Source: Agapanthus africanus (Eukaryota; Streptophyta; Magnoliopsida; Asparagales; Amaryllidaceae). Taken from it: a DNA stretch of 64,000 nucleotides. The translations under genes and the position numbers were made by a program. The notes beneath the pieces were generated by a model. It saw only the letters and a program-made list of their open reading frames with translations, was not told the DNA's origin and did not search any database. The stretch lies in assembly GCA_030015575.1 (NCBI GenBank), contig JASDDO010000006.1, positions 103,904,045-103,968,044 of the forward strand. The letters run 5' to 3'. Below, in pieces: positions 35,101 to 47,267 of the stretch. Position 1 is the stretch's first letter, and each line of letters opens with the position of its first letter.

Positions 35101-37995
35101 TGGTTCAGGTAACTCATCCGAAAAGTCAAATGATTCAAACTCGGGTGGTGAGCGGCTAAGATCGTGTGAAAACGTAAAACACTCACAGTCGTAGTTGGGC
35201 GCGGAAGCAGCAGCGGGTTTGAAGAGAAACGCACTAGTGGCGTCAAGGTTATCGTCGTGAAATAGAAACTCCTCGAACTCACATTCTTCAGGGGTGATCT
35301 CCTGGATCGAGCAAACATCTAATATATGAGCATTAGGTTCGGTGGGCTGATTCCCCAACCTAAAAATGTTGAGTTCAATTGTCATATTACCAAAAGAGAG
35401 GTTCATCGAACCATTGCGACAATTGATCACAGCATTTGAGGTTGCAAGAAATGGGCGACCGAGTATCACCGGAATTTGATTCCGGGGGTTAGCTACAGGC
35501 TGTGTGTCTAATACGATGAAGTCAACAGGGAATATGAAGTCCCCGACTTTGATTAACACATCCTCTAGCTCACCCCTAGGATGGGTGATCGATCGGTCGG
35601 CCATTTGGAGAGTGCAGTGTGTGGGTTTCAGCTCTCCGACCCCTAATTGCTCATATACAGAGTAGGGAAGCAAGTTAACACTGGCACCAAGATCTAATAG
35701 TGCGCGGTTGATGTTCTTATCCCCAATAGTAATAGAAATCGTAGGACAGCCAGGGTCCTTCCGTTTTTGTGGTAAAGATTGGGTAAGGGCATCACTCACA
35801 GCACTAGCCAAGAAAACTTTCTTGGGTACCTGAGACTTCCTCTTTTTCGTGCACAAGTCCTTTAAGATTTTTGCATAGGACGGGACTTGTTGGACAGCAT
35901 CTAAAAGAGGAATATTAATGTTAACTTGCTTGAACAACTCCAGAATCTTCTCCATATGTGGATTTTGTTTATTAGACCTCAACCGGTTTGGAAATGGGAC
36001 ATTTTTAAAATTGGTTGAGTCTAATGTTGGTGGAGGAGATTTTGGAGTAGGAACGGATCCCAGAATAGGTGTTTTCGTGGAGTGAGAAGCGGGTCCGTTC
36101 AGAGCAGCAGAAGAAGAGGAAGGAGGGGAGCCTTTTGAAGAATGGAGAATAGGCTCAGAAGACGAAGAAGAAGAAGGAGAAGAAACGGCGGCCGGGGTGT
36201 CATCGTTGATTCGCTTGCCAATGTTGTTTTGCAGCATCCTTCCCGATCTCAGCGTAGTCACGGCACTCACATTATGGTTTTGTTGTTCAAGAGCAACATG
36301 TGCATTATGTGGGTGACCGGGATTTGGCAGTGGCTGGGATGGAAGCTTCCCCTTCTCTCGCTCGCTCAAGGCCGCGTTCAGCTGTGCAATCTGGGCCTCG
36401 ATGGTTTTGATGCTCTGCCCGTGTGCGGCGGTGTGTTGCACTAAAGATTGGATCGAAGACTGGATGTTGGCGGTGGATTGAGTCGATTGTTTAACAAACG
36501 CCTCCAGACTTCGCTCGAGCGAGGAAACCTTATCAGTGTTTGACGGAACAAAGTTGTTATTTGGTGGAAAGGAATTGTTTGGTGCAAAATTGTTCGTCTG
36601 GTTTTGGTAAGGTTGGGGTTGGAAGGGCTGCTGATACTGAGTTTGTTGTTGTTGCGCTTGTTGTTGCGGTGGAGGGGCCCTTTGGAAATTGTTGCCCTGG
36701 AATTGATTCTGATTCTGATTCCAGGCGAAATTGGGGTGGTTCCTCCAACCGGGATTGTAGGTGGAAGAGTATGGATCATTCCTCGGTCTTTGCTGGAAGG
36801 CAGCATTAACCTGATCCTGTCCTTGCGAGGGTGGATTGTAAGGACACTCTTCGGTCAAGTGGGAAGGATCGGAACAACAAGCGCAGATGGTACGAAGGGG
36901 GAGAACAGGGGCAGGAGTAGGAGCAGAGAATTTGCTCTCTATCGCTTCAAGCTTTCTTGTTATAGCAGCCATTTCAGCTTTCATCGCAATAGAGACGTCG
37001 AGTTGGTGGATTCCTACCCTAGACTGACCGGTAGAAGTGGAGGTAGAAGAAGAAGAAGAAGTCGGTCTAGTGCTCTCCCACTGTAGCGTTTGCTCCGCAA
37101 GATCGTCAAAGAACTGCCACGCTTCATCGTCAGATTTTGATAGGAAGTGGCCCTGACAGATGGTTTCCAGCAACTGCTTCGTTGCTGGGTTCAGTCCCTC
37201 GTATAAAGTTTGGCAGAGCTGCCATTTCTGTATACCGTGGTGAGGACACTGAACAAGAAGGTCTTTGTACCGGTCAAAGCACTTCCAGAAGGGTTCAGAA
37301 GGAAGCTGGGAGAATTGGTTGATTTCATTTCGAATTCTTGCGGTCTTATGATTTGGATAGAATTTTTTCAGAAACGCTTTAACAAACTCGTCCCAGCTGG
37401 TGATCGAGTGGGAAGCGGTGCTATACAGCCATTTTTCAGCGAGATCGCATAGAGTGAACGGAATGACCCGTAGACGTATAGCATCGTCCGACAGCTGGGT
37501 TGTTTTCATCATGGCACAAACATTTTGAAATTTATTGATGAAGATATAGGCATCTTCAGTTTCGAGCCCATGAAAACGTGGAAGCATGTTGATGAAATGG
37601 GGCTTAATTTCAAAGTTGTCCCCATTGGCCGGAGGAAGAGAAAGGCAGGTGGGAAGTGCAGAACGGGTGGGGTAGAAACGATCCTGGAGCGCAATTCGCT
37701 GCGGCGCTACAACAGGCGGAGGTGGTGGAAGATTGGTCTCCGTAGGAGGTGGAGCCATTCCAGCGGTGGTCAAAGAGATGTTCGGATTAAATCCCGACAT
37801 CGCGGAAGAAGAGGTTGGTGAAGGTGAAGGTGAAGATGTATGAACAGAATTCCGGTCAACGTCGGAGTTGGCCGGCAAAGGAAGGGGTGAAAGAGGAGTG
37901 GACGGAGTATCGACTTCGGAGTCGATCGCGTAGTCGGTCACGACTAACGTAACGCGGACTAAACGGGCGCTAGTGTCCCGAGTCCAAGCGGACAT
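32107..37995 (-). CDS. Athila-type gag-pol polyprotein (1962 aa, open)
   Basis: One uninterrupted frame encodes all retrotransposition proteins. The gag domain spans about 130-300 and is followed by a CX2CX4HX4C knuckle (C371, C374, H379, C384) and a Gln/Asn-rich linker (about 400-490). The protease has active site DLGAS (D768), the Athila form of the D-[ST]-G motif. Next comes an acidic spacer (890-1000), then RT with FMDD (1244-1247) and RNase H (D1393, TDHS at 1458-1461, ADHLS). Integrase has the HHCC finger (H1599, H1606, C1637, C1640) and D1669, D1728, E1764. All catalytic residues I can check are present. The start at 37995 (MSAWTRDTS) is the first in-frame [12 protein letters not shown] at residue 66 is an alternative. 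Expression would be from the LTR on the right. Confidence 0.95.
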   Translation of the reverse strand: MSAWTRDTSARLVRVTLVVTDYAIDSEVDTPSTPLSPLPLPANSDVDRNSVHTSSPSPSPTSSSAMSGFNPNISLTTAGMAPPPTETNLPPPPPVVAPQRIALQDRFYPTRSALPTCLSLPPANGDNFEIKPHFINMLPRFHGLETEDAYIFINKFQNVCAMMKTTQLSDDAIRLRVIPFTLCDLAEKWLYSTASHSITSWDEFVKAFLKKFYPNHKTARIRNEINQFSQLPSEPFWKCFDRYKDLLVQCPHHGIQKWQLCQTLYEGLNPATKQLLETICQGHFLSKSDDEAWQFFDDLAEQTLQWESTRPTSSSSSTSTSTGQSRVGIHQLDVSIAMKAEMAAITRKLEAIESKFSAPTPAPVLPLRTICACCSDPSHLTEECPYNPPSQGQDQVNAAFQQRPRNDPYSSTYNPGWRNHPNFAWNQNQNQFQGNNFQRAPPPQQQAQQQQTQYQQPFQPQPYQNQTNNFAPNNSFPPNNNFVPSNTDKVSSLERSLEAFVKQSTQSTANIQSSIQSLVQHTAAHGQSIKTIEAQIAQLNAALSEREKGKLPSQPLPNPGHPHNAHVALEQQNHNVSAVTTLRSGRMLQNNIGKRINDDTPAAVSSPSSSSSSEPILHSSKGSPPSSSSAALNGPASHSTKTPILGSVPTPKSPPPTLDSTNFKNVPFPNRLRSNKQNPHMEKILELFKQVNINIPLLDAVQQVPSYAKILKDLCTKKRKSQVPKKVFLASAVSDALTQSLPQKRKDPGCPTISITIGDKNINRALLDLGASVNLLPYSVYEQLGVGELKPTHCTLQMADRSITHPRGELEDVLIKVGDFIFPVDFIVLDTQPVANPRNQIPVILGRPFLATSNAVINCRNGSMNLSFGNMTIELNIFRLGNQPTEPNAHILDVCSIQEITPEECEFEEFLFHDDNLDATSAFLFKPAAASAPNYDCECFTFSHDLSRSPPEFESFDFSDELPEPSNSVAYTRFEPLLESFEFETFSPILPSIISPPILELKPLPSHLKYAYLGENETLPVIISASLAPEQEKALLSVLHGNRQAFGWSMADIKGISPLIVEHHIHLMDDAKPARDPQRRLNPVMKEAVKKEIVKCLDSGIIYPISDSQWVSPIHVVPKKSGITVITNEANELIPTRTQTGWRVCIDYRKLNAATRKDHFPLPFIDQMLERLAGHEYYCFLDGYSGYNQIPIAEKDQDKTTFTCPFGTFAYRRMPFGLCNAPATFQRCMMGIFSDMVEKFLEIFMDDFSIFGDSFDECLLHLDAVLTRCKDKNLTLNWEKCHFMVREGIVLGHIISQKGIEVDKAKIEVISNLPPPRCVRDIRAFLGHAGFYRRFIKDFSKIARPLTLLLAKDTPFDFSSSCAAAFESLKHSLTSAPVLSSPDWTHPFEIMCDASDFAIGAVLGQHINKMPHVIYYASRTLNDAQLNYTTTEKEFLAVVFALEKFRPYLIGSPVIVYTDHSALRHLFAKKDAKSRLIRWILLLQEFDLVIKDKRGCENVVADHLSRLPSSPSLPIPINDVFPDEQLLTVSCEPWFADIVNYLATGLLPTEWSSQDRLRFLSQVKHFYWDEPYLFKYCPDQIIRRCVPNEEFRSVLSFCHDQACGGHFGPRKTAEKILQCGFYWPQLFKDAHEYCKTCSRCQHMGRISRRNEMPLQPILVVEIFDVWGIDFMGPFPSSFGNLYILLAVDYVSKWIEAVPSRTNDNKVVVKFLKENIFSRFGHPRAIISDNGSHFCNRTFEALMRKYSINHKLSTPYHPQTCGQAEVSNRQIKQILEKTVSKNRKDWSLKLTDALWAFRTAYKTDLGMSPYRLVYGKACHLPVEIEHRAFWAIKELNLSLEDAGSHRKLQLNELCELRDEAYDNAVVVKNRTKVFHDKHLLRKTFVPGQQVLLYDTRLHFHPGKLRSRWKGPYFVRNVYPQGAVDLENPKDGSLFKVNGHRCKPYLSAEPTEELLFLQEPVYLA

Positions 37996-39266
37996 ACACT
38001 AAACGAGTTTAGTATAGTCAAAGCGGAGAAGGTGAGGGTAAGAAAACGTCAATGGAGAAAGGCGATGGGTGTTGGGTGAAAATGGATTTGGCGACAAAAG
38101 GGCAAGTTTTTATAAAAGTTTTTGATTTTTTTTTTTTTTCTTTTTTTTTTTCAGAAAGATTTTTACAAAGTATGTACGGAAATACGGCTTAAGCAATCAC
38201 AAACAAGATATGCACAATCACACCTAGATCTACGGTCGCCTAGGTCTACTAGACCTGCTCCTGAACTTGATTTTCGAAGTTAAACAGTGTCGAGAAACAG
38301 GCTTAAAAATACACCGATCACGGGGCCAGGTAAGTGCAGAGATAAGGGGAGGTTGTCCAACGCTTTCGCGAAGTTCCTTAATTAAATAACCCTTTCTCTT
38401 TCGGCGGTTGCGCCTTTAACACTTTCCTAGACACCCCGTAATCAATATACGGTTAAGCGAGGTTCTAAACACGGTTTATCTTCTCCTAATGAGCGCGAAG
38501 TCCTTAGGGCTGAAGTCTAGTATTTTTTAATTTACAATGGACAATGCATATGCTTTAGTGATTTTTGGGGTCCTGGGAAGGGTGATGAAATCCCCACCCA
38601 ATCTGGATTGGTTTCAAGCCCCTTAAGTCCGTATTAAAGAATGCAAAACAGTTAACAAATCAACAGCAAACAATTTTTATTTGCGGCGCAAAGAATCCTG
38701 CACAAAAACAGTTTATTGGAAGGGGGAGAAGAATTTGCGCAAAGAAACCTGCAGAAACACAGTTCAGTGGAGTTCAGAGGAGTGGAGAGAGGCAGAGGGA
38801 CTTACAGAGAAATTTTGGGGCTCTGAAGCCACCAAGTGGCCGCGGATCCGCCGCCTATACCCCTCTATTGCCGCGGATCCGCGGCAGGAAGTGGGTATTG
38901 GGCCATCAATTTTCTGGTGTGGGCTCTGTTTGGTGTCCTCTGTTTTTCTGGATGTGTGGAATGCTGAGCTACTCACTGGAACAGCTCCAGATTTTGACAG
39001 TAGACCGGAGGTTTCGTTCTTTCCGTCGCGGTGTAGCAGCGAAAATGTGGGTCTATCTTCCCACGTCTTTGGCACTGTACTTGAACTCCGTATTATCCGA
39101 CGTCTTTGGCGCCGATCTTCAACTTCGTATTTTTCTGCGCACTTGCACAAAAACTAATCAAGAATATCAAGATGGTTATTTTTACAAAGTATGTATAAAT
39201 TTTTTTTTGTTTTTTTTTTATACTTACAAATTAACCCGAAATTACACAAAGAAAAAAACTACCGTC
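37996..39266 (-). other. 5' untranslated leader of element F
   Basis: The 1.27 kb between primer site and gag contain no convincing gene; a 128-codon ORF (38764-39150, minus) has no recognised domain. The leader carries two more GC palindromes of the LTR type (about 38837-38855, imperfect, and 38869-38886). T-rich runs lie at 38127-38151 and 39201-39220. Confidence 0.6.
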
Positions 39267-39284
39267 TCCCCGGCAACGGCGCCA
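39267..39284 (-). other. Primer-binding site of element F (Asp tRNA)
   Basis: The minus strand reads TGGCGCCGTTGCCGGGGA, complementary to the 3' end of plant aspartate tRNA, two bases from the 5' LTR. Asp-tRNA priming is typical of the Athila/Tat group. Confidence 0.92.
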
Positions 39285-39286
39285 TT

Positions 39287-40805
39287 TGATTGTCAGGAAT
39301 TCTGCGTGTCAAGTTTAGTTTTAAATACCGCAATCAAGACGGTTTCGCTTGTAGCTAGCCGGTTGAGTACGGGTCGTCCGCAGGGAGATGGTTGTCTTTT
39401 TCAAAGTGTTTTAACGAGTTAAGTCCGGTTTTCAGATTTTGTTGGATTATCTAAGTGTTGAGTTAATATTTAAAGAGAGCTTGTTAGGGTTAGGATTAGG
39501 TTAGTTTGAGTTAGGAGTCTCCACATCTTTCATTGCCCCACTTAATATCGGTGTTACGGTAATCGGCAACAACGGGGATTAGCACGACTAGGAAGGAACT
39601 TGCGAGTATAAGCTAGGCTTTCCAACGCATAGTCCTTCCTTTTGGTGCTTGTCCGTCCGTTCTTGGCTCTTATCCATAACCTCCGGTTAATTCAACCACA
39701 ACCGGTCTCACTACGGAATCACCGCTATCATGTAGGATAGGGTGCCGTAAGGAGCGGATTGTGGTTCAATTAACGGGAGTTGATTCAAGTCGTTGGGCAA
39801 GGAAAGAGTGAGAGAGATTTCCTTCTCTCAAACTTCCCTTATCCTACCCTAACAAGTATAGAACTACTCACACTTCATAATATGGAAAAACAAAACAACA
39901 AGAGAGGAAGATAGAAAGAAAGAGACTAGAAGAATACGACTAACTATTTGCGACCTCACCTTGGCGAGGATCAAGCGTAAGTATCATTGTCGTATGTAAG
40001 GATAAAGAAAAGGAAAGAAGAAAGAAACAATAAGTAAAGAGACAAGCAAGATAATAAATGGTTCTTCTTTATTCATCACTCTTCACTCAAAAGCTCACTA
40101 CAAGTTTAATGGAGAAGAGGTGAGAAGAGGAAGAAGAAACACAAACTACACTAGAACTAGGCAAAATGAATACAAGAATATCCACCCTTCCCTTTACAAA
40201 CTTCTGGGCTATTTATAGGCCATAAAATGAAACCCTAGGGCAACCACCAGACCACACACTGAAAGACCAAAATACCCCCCAAAATTCCTCCTCTCTGGCG
40301 CCATAACGGCCGCGGATCCGCGGCCTGGACCCACCTTTGGCCGCGGTTCCGCGGCCTTGTTGTTGAATTGGGCTTTGGGCTTTTTTGGGTTTTCCTGTTA
40401 TTCTGTGTACATCATTTTGGCATATGTATTTTCTCAATTTGGATCCCCGATTTTTCCAGAATTTCTGTTGAGGGAAAGGTGGACTTTTTGTCAAGATTTT
40501 GTCATGATTGCCTCGAGCTCCGCGTAGATCTCTTGGATCTTGTGCCACCATTGAGCCTTGTGCATAGATTTGACATTTTGTCTTCCTACTGGTGTCTGGC
40601 AACATACGGATGAGGGACGGAGACCGTGTTTTATCTGTGGTCGGCAAGAACCCGGACTTTTTCATGTTTTCCATGAATTTCACCATTTTTAGAACCGAGA
40701 ACCTGTAACCTGCAATTGACTAGCAAACACGGCTCAAGAGTATCTACCGATATGCAATGTGATAAAAATTGGGCGGTATGAAAATGCAAAAATCTGATAT
40801 GAACA
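39287..40805 (-). repeat. 5' LTR of element F (1519 bp)
   Basis: This is the near-identical partner of 28803-30374. By eye I count about three substitutions, a 1-bp indel near 40004 and the 52-bp gap after 40033. GC palindromes are at 40308-40325 and 40339-40356. Transcription of F is expected to start inside this LTR and run leftward. Confidence 0.95.
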
Positions 40806-41037
40806 GCGGCATATTGGCTGAAAGAAAATTTGGATTCGATAAGAACACGGAAATCGAATCACAAGAATATAAGGAGGAATCAAATCAACAAGTCCTAAGG
40901 TCGCGTAGGCGGAGTACCGTGTCGTGAGTATGCCGCGGAACATACGCACGCTACGCTACCCTGCTGCAGCTACCTACTCCATCATACCAGGGTCATCCTA
41001 CACTCCGAAGGTAAAACCTACGCTCTGATACCAACTT
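40806..41037 (-). other. 5' leader of element E and the first two codons of its gag
   Basis: The E gag start codon is at 40810-40812, and codon 2 (Pro) at 40807-40809. One further base precedes element F, whose target duplication GCGGC covers these codons. The primer-binding site TGGTATCAGAGC for initiator Met tRNA is at 41022-41033 (minus strand), 4 bases from the LTR. The leader resembles that of element C. Confidence 0.88.
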
Positions 41038-44000
41038 TGTCACGACCCGAGAATTCGACTCGTGACCGGCACTTAACCACGCAACGTCTACAGGCGTAAC
41101 GCGGCTAAGTAAGCCGAACCCAGAAATCAAAACCAATAAATATAGAGTGATTTTTAAAACATTTTGTAAAAACAATCATACTTGTCCGAAAAACTTCCAT
41201 TTATTTAGTAGCAATCCTTTTTAAGTTCAAAAGTTATAATTTTTATAATTTTGGTAACATTTCCCCTTTTTAAAACATTAGCCCCGAAAGTCGGGTAAAA
41301 GCAAGGTGTGGCAGAAATAACAAGTAAACTGAATGAAGCATCACAATGAGATATACGACGCCGTAGCGAAGAATACACAGTAAAGCAAGGACAATATCAT
41401 AAAAGCTAAGACTGCAAAAGTAAAGTAATGTCGGCTCACATGCGAGCTCGACACCAGAATATAAAATCATACATATCGTCCTCACAACTGTCTCTAAGTC
41501 AATACAGATGGTAGATGGAGAGTACTAGATACATCAATATACAACTGAAAGATAACAGATACCGTACAAAACCCACCTATCAGCAAAAGACTATCTCTGC
41601 TCAAAAGGGGTATCTGTGCCAAAAGATGAGGTAACAGCCAGCCGTGACTACTCCCAAGGGCAACCTGCAAACACTGTGGCACAACGGGGGTGAGTTGCCA
41701 ACTCGTGAATAGAGATAACATATAAAGGTGATCGCAAGCATGCACATATAGCGTGGCTCTACTAATGCCAGCAGATGATATCAATGCATGTCAACAGTGG
41801 ATACGATAGTAATGCATGTACTCTAACAGGTAAATGCCACAGGATGAGATGTATAGTAATCAGTACTGAGTATGGGATAAATAATATCTACATGGACTAT
41901 GTCAACATGGAAAACAATGATCGGTGCCTCAAACTGCACCCAAGTCCCACATATACTCAGGCGCCGGCACACCCATCGGCCCTCAAATCCTGTATATCTC
42001 GGAGGAATCACGAGTGCCCAACATCGGCACCCAAAACATCATAAAATACCCGTATCCAGCATCGACACGTAAATCCTCGAACATCGGGCGCCGTCAGTCC
42101 TGACCGGCCCCACGGGGTCCGTCTGCGGTATCGGCCCTCGGCCCCGGCAGCACGGTCATCCCGCATCCATCACTCGACTCTGGTCAGTATCCTCCGGACA
42201 ACTGCCAGGTCCAACCAATCACCGGTAGGTACTCGCCCGCCTCCAGGCTCAATCGGCAAATCCCATCGATCATCCCGCCGAGGGGAACCATACCGGGCCC
42301 ACCACGAACCCGCAAACGGAACATCCACTCCTCGAATCGGGTTTCAAGCACACGTCTCAGCACCGAGAAAACGCGTGGTGGACACACCAAAATATCATAT
42401 CACGAGGTACCGGGTTTTTCAAAATAGCATATCTTTCCTTAAATAATTCCACGGTCCTCAAAACAGAAATCACATGAAAATCCAATACCAATAGTAAAAT
42501 CCAATGCGAGGTACAATATACATCAATCCATGGTATGGGTATAAGGGGAAAACCGCTTTTTAAAGTAGTTTCACTTCCGGTTTTAAAAGATGTCAGGCGG
42601 CTCCCAATATACATGAAGGTCATATCAAATCACATATGAGGCGAACTATAGCAATATAATCATGGCAGCTCTATAGTGAGTGTGCCATGGCAGTTACTAA
42701 CGGTGTGTGTGTAGCATGTAATAGTGCCCGTGCAACATAAACCGTTAGTAATAGTGCGGTGTTCTATCAGTTCTAAGCAATATATATATCAACACAGCAG
42801 AGAATGCAATATGCGATGATAGTCTATGGGGTGCATGCAACATATAGTAAATAAGTCCTATCAGCCCTGACGCATAACGCCATGCGGGCGATATCCCCGT
42901 AGATGTGAAATCTACTCACTGTGTCTCGCGCTAAGTGTATCCAACCACTTGCTTGTCCTTCTTCGCAGCGTCCGTCTCACTGGCCTGCGAACCTAGAATC
43001 ACATACACATATCACACATAAGCTTAAGTCACAAAACGCGACATTATAATCCAACAAGAAACCTGTGTCGCAAACCAATCGCGCGTGTGCGCGATACGCT
43101 AAAACGTGTACTCACACGCCACAAAACTACCCCGACGCGCCGCGATACGCAGAACCCAAACCTACTCACGTATCACGCGTGTCGCGAAGGTTTAGAAAAA
43201 CGGCAAAACAGGTAACTGGTCCCAGATTTTGCTACAGAACTAATCTTAAAAAAATATATATACCAAAAGACCCTACACACCAGCAGACACCTACAGAACC
43301 CAAAAAAACCCAAAACACTTTCTGTCTGGCCGCAATTTGCGGCCAGAATGGCGGTTTTGGCGGCCGTAGTGGGGAGTTAGGGGGTCGGGTTTCACCTGGT
43401 GTATCATCTCCACTCCACTACACTACAGTCTTCCCAAAATCATTCTGCACTCACCGGGTCAATAGCAGTTCCAGAAAACTCACATTTTGCCCAAATACGA
43501 CATTTGCATCAAATATGAAATCTGGTGGTATTTTAGTGTAATAGGGGTTGGACTAGGTTTACATGGTCACAACAAACCTCAAGCATCCTACTGGAACTAA
43601 TCTACACCTCATTAGCACAAAGTTCACACTAAACACCCCATATCGCACTAAAACACACAAAAATCCTTTAACCGATGCAAAACTACACTAACTAGGCAAA
43701 CTATGGAATAAGTTTAGGAAATATACCTCACTCTCGACCCTAGGGAGCTGCAGGAAGGAGAAGAAGTGAAGGGGAGGGGCTGCACATGGTGCGGGAGCTG
43801 CTGCTGCTCACTGTGCTGCTGCTGATTTCTTCTGTTGCTTCCAGTGCTTGCTGCTGCTACTGCTTCAGGCTCAGTTGGTGATGTTGCTTTGCTTGCTGCT
43901 GCTGCTGGGGCTGGGAAGAGGTAAGTGCGTGTGTTGTGTGAGTGTGTTGGTGTGAGACTTGAGAGAAAACCAAAAGAGAAATGAGAGCCACCACAATCAT

Positions 44001-44383
44001 TCAAACAAAAGTCACCCCTATCTCTCTCTCTCACCTCATTTAATGCAAGCATGGCCTAAAGCCATGATGCACACTCTCTCTCTCTCACAAGTCAACACAC
44101 AAAGGCTAATTCAAAATAAAGCAACCTTGCTAATTAGCTAATTAAACTTACTTATAACCCAAAAGAATTAATCCTATAATTAACCCACCATGGTTAATAA
44201 TTATTGTATTTACTTGATTTAAAAACCCTAGTTTACATGCACATGTGTGTGCAGGCCTAGGAAAATTTTGGAAAAAAGTTTATTAAATTAGGAAAAATAT
44301 TTAAAACACAATTTGGTAAACTTTTTATTAAAAATCATTATTTAATTATAATTATTCACTAACCCTTATCCTAAGGTGTTACA
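41038..44383 (-). repeat. 5' LTR of element E
   Basis: Same landmarks as the left LTR, offset 20312 bp: box 41678-41704, stem-loop 42693-42752, GTAGAT palindrome 42899-42915, GGCCGC palindrome 43327-43345, CTG-rich leader about 43798-43912. Small differences include one extra CTG near 43818 and scattered transitions. Confidence 0.95.
42693..42752 (-). other. LTR stem-loop, copy in right LTR of E
   Basis: Identical in stem to the copy at 22381-22440: TTACTAACGGT pairs with ACCGTTAGTAA across a loop with GTGTGTGT and GTGCCCGTGC. Confidence 0.75.
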
Positions 44384-45642
44384 GTCGCTCGTGACATATC
44401 AAAATCATGGAACCTGATGTCAAGCATCGACACTCGAAAACATCATGAAACTTGTGCCTAGCATCGGCATGTAAATCCTTATATACATAAGGCTCCGTCA
44501 GTCCGGATCGGCCCGTCTCATCTCTCAACTCCGGTCGGTATCCCCCAGATATCCGCCGAGATCAAAACAATCACCGGTAGGTAGTACCCCCATGCCAGGC
44601 TCACCGTCTAACATATACGAGTCTTCTTGCCCCTGGGTACCTCACCGGGTCCACCATGTACCCGCAGACGGTGCCTACCTCTCCTCGAATCGGGTTTCAC
44701 ATGTCGCTCTCAGAACCGAGAAAACACATGGTGGACGCACTGAAATATCATATCAAGGGTAACCGGGTTTTTAAAACAATACATACTCTCATTTGAAATA
44801 CCCACGGTTCCCAAATTCAGAAATATCATGAAAACAACATATCTCAATGCGTATAATCATAAAGCATGATGTATGCAACATGTAAAAGAAATTTAAGCAT
44901 ATCAGTATATCATGCAACATGGAATAATAATATGCACATATTAAGGGAAACCTCTTCTTTAAAATGAATACAGTTTTTAAAATACATCTTGCGGTTCCCA
45001 AATCTCCAAAATCAAGACAGAATCGTCTATGTATGTGTACAGAATATGAGTGTACAATATGTAAGTACACGAATATGAATGTACAATAGGTATGTGCACA
45101 AGTATGAGTGTACAGTATGTATGCACATGAGTATGCCATGTAAGGATCATATCCTGATGCAATAATCCTACTGTGTAGTGACATGGCAATTATCGATGAT
45201 GAAGTGTGTGAGCCGGCAAGCAGGTGTACGTGAAACATATGCATCATCGATAATGGTGCTGGTGTCCTAACATCATGGTTTTAATATAACATTAAACATA
45301 TTTAAACAAGCAATGCGATGCGGACAACATGAATATGCGGCAAATGAATAATAAACATAGCAGTTCAGAATCTACATCAATGTATCTATGTCATACTGTT
45401 TTGCCATTTGGAAGAAAACGAATCGGGGTTTTTAGGAAAATTTGGGCAACGGTGTTTTTAAGAAAAGATGCGTATTTTGAAAATATCCGGAGAATCTTTT
45501 TGCCTGTCTTTAAAATACTCCCGATTCGTTGTTTTTTTTTTAAAGTAGGAATGACATCGGTCTAGCCTAACATCTACTAGAAAAACTACAACCCTAACTA
45601 ACAAGTCAATCAGGAGGGGTATGGAAACCACCTAAATCTGAG

Positions 45643-45687
<45 letters not shown>

Positions 45688-47267
45688 CGGTGATCCCGCC
45701 TCAAAAGTACCGCGTACGATACAATATCATATGACATCCTCGAGTCATGAGTGCGGATCTAACATCAATATAAAGCTCTTACGGTAAATCATCGTACGAC
45801 ATCCCAAAAGCTGGGTACGGGTCAATATCGCATTCATCTCATCAATTATCTGGTATTCTTATCATCATATCTCATGATCTGGGGTACTGATCTAAGTCAA
45901 GTACAAATCGATACCATCTATATAAATATAAATGCGTGTGTGAAACATACGTGCAAAGGCCCGCTACAATCTCATGTCGTATCCCAAATACGAATCACAT
46001 CATATCACCGATCTCATGGCACTATACCCAATCTCATCGACTCACCTCCAAATATCATACATTATCCTCATCATCAAGGTATAATTATAACAAGCAAGCA
46101 TGTGTGTGTGTGGGTGTAAACCTATTCTAGGGTTCGCAACTAGGAAACTATACTAGTTTACTTCTAAACCTTAATTTATCCATAGTACACCTAATCACAT
46201 CTAGAATATCTATATCACACTTAACGCTATCATACTTATAGATATAGTATATACATAGTATACTAAACATCGAACTGCGGGGGTGCTATACGCCATGAAC
46301 CCGACATCCCCCGTAGATATAATCTACTCACCTTGCATCCTGCATGTCGGTGTCGACGTCGCCTTCATCTTCTTCATCGTATGAAGCCCTCATGAAGGTA
46401 CCTGCAAAGATAACATAATCGGAATGCGTATTAAAATCAGATCGGGAATACCAAAACGACACGCTAAGGCCTATAGGTTAGAACCTATGGACTACGCTTT
46501 CAAAACCATCAAACAACCCTCGATATCGTCGTACAAACGTCAAGTTATCGAGGTAAAACCCAAATACGCAAATCCAGAATTCAAAATACGAGAAACGAGA
46601 CTCCGAATCAAAACAACAACTTAGGAAAAGGTCCCAGATTCTACCCTTGGTCAAATCAGACAATTTTGCATATACCAAGGGTCTATTTTACTGGAGACAA
46701 TGCCACAAAACAAGAACGAGCCAAAACTTCACTGGTCTGGCCGCAATTTGCGGCCAGAATGGATTTAATTGCGGCCAGGTTTGAGGGTTAGGGGTCAGGG
46801 ATTTGGTGGTAGCTTCCTAGGTGCCTGCATGTATCACTGTCCTTACAAAATAATTTTCAGAGTCTCGGGGTGATAGAAGATTCCATTTTACATCCACATA
46901 ATTCACAATTTTCCGATATCGGATTTTCTAAATCCATATTCCGGCGTTCTAGTCTCTGGTTTAGGTCTTAATTCTAGCATTATGGGGTTTGTGAGGCCTC
47001 TACTGAGCTCAAATGTCCATCACAACTTTCAATTTCCAATAACCCTAACTAGAATTCTTCTAAGTCCACAAAACCACTCGATATCGGTTCTAATCTAACA
47101 TGGGGGTAAAAGTAATGGAAACACTAAGCTTATGGTTCAGTAAATACCTCATTTGACAACTCAAGAAAATTCTTGAGTTGCCCCAAGTGGCCAAAATCCT
47201 TGCTTTTTTGGTCCAATGTGTTTCCCTAGAGCTTGTGCTTGTTTTTAATGAAGTGGGATTTGGGTTT
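44384..47267 (-). repeat. LTR of element D, segment 2
   Basis: Starts with the duplicated GTCGC, then continues the A-type LTR in reverse complement: CpG-rich block (44460-44740), stem-loop (45189-45254), long TA microsatellite (45646-45684), GTAGAT palindrome with GTGAGT (46313-46331) and GGCCGC palindrome (46738-46756). It ends at 47267 where solo LTR G is inserted. The last 110 bp match A at about 2970-3110, including the CTCAAGAAAATTCTTGAG palindrome. Confidence 0.88.
45189..45254 (-). other. LTR stem-loop, copy in element D
   Basis: ATTATCGATGATG (45189-45201) pairs perfectly with CATCATCGATAAT (45242-45254), the same 13-bp stem as in A. The loop carries GTGTGTGAG and GGTGTACGTG. Confidence 0.75.

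Larger units (their letters stand above)
28803..40805 (-). mobile_element. Element F: complete, young Athila-type Ty3/gypsy retrotransposon
   Basis: Two LTRs starting TGATTGTCAGG and ending GATATGAACA (minus-strand element; 5' LTR on the right) enclose an Asp-tRNA primer site, a 1962-codon gag-pol and a polypurine tract. The exact 5-bp duplication GCGGC is at 28798-28802 and 40806-40810. The LTRs differ by only about three substitutions, a 1-bp indel and a 52-bp indel, so insertion was recent and later than that of E, whose gag it interrupts. There is no env-like ORF between pol and the 3' LTR. With an open polyprotein and both LTRs, it is the only retrotransposon here that looks possibly autonomous. 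Confidence 0.96.
20726..44383 (-). mobile_element. Element E: complete Ty3/gypsy chromovirus (Tekay/Del-like), carrying nested element F
   Basis: Two LTRs of 3345 and 3346 bp in the same orientation flank a minus-strand gag-pol, with an initiator-Met primer site beside the right (5') LTR and a polypurine tract beside the left (3') LTR. The target duplication GTCGC is at 20721-20725 and 44384-44388. Without nested element F it would be about 11.65 kb. The long LTRs and a chromodomain-like tail after integrase fit the Tekay/Del branch of chromoviruses. The LTRs differ at roughly twenty positions by eye, so E is older than F but still fairly recent. It inserted into the LTR of element D. Confidence 0.95.

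Noticed and set aside
38764-39150. 128-codon ORF in the F leader as an extra Athila gene
   Set aside because: No recognisable domain, it overlaps the GC palindromes, and another ORF of similar length exists on the opposite strand.
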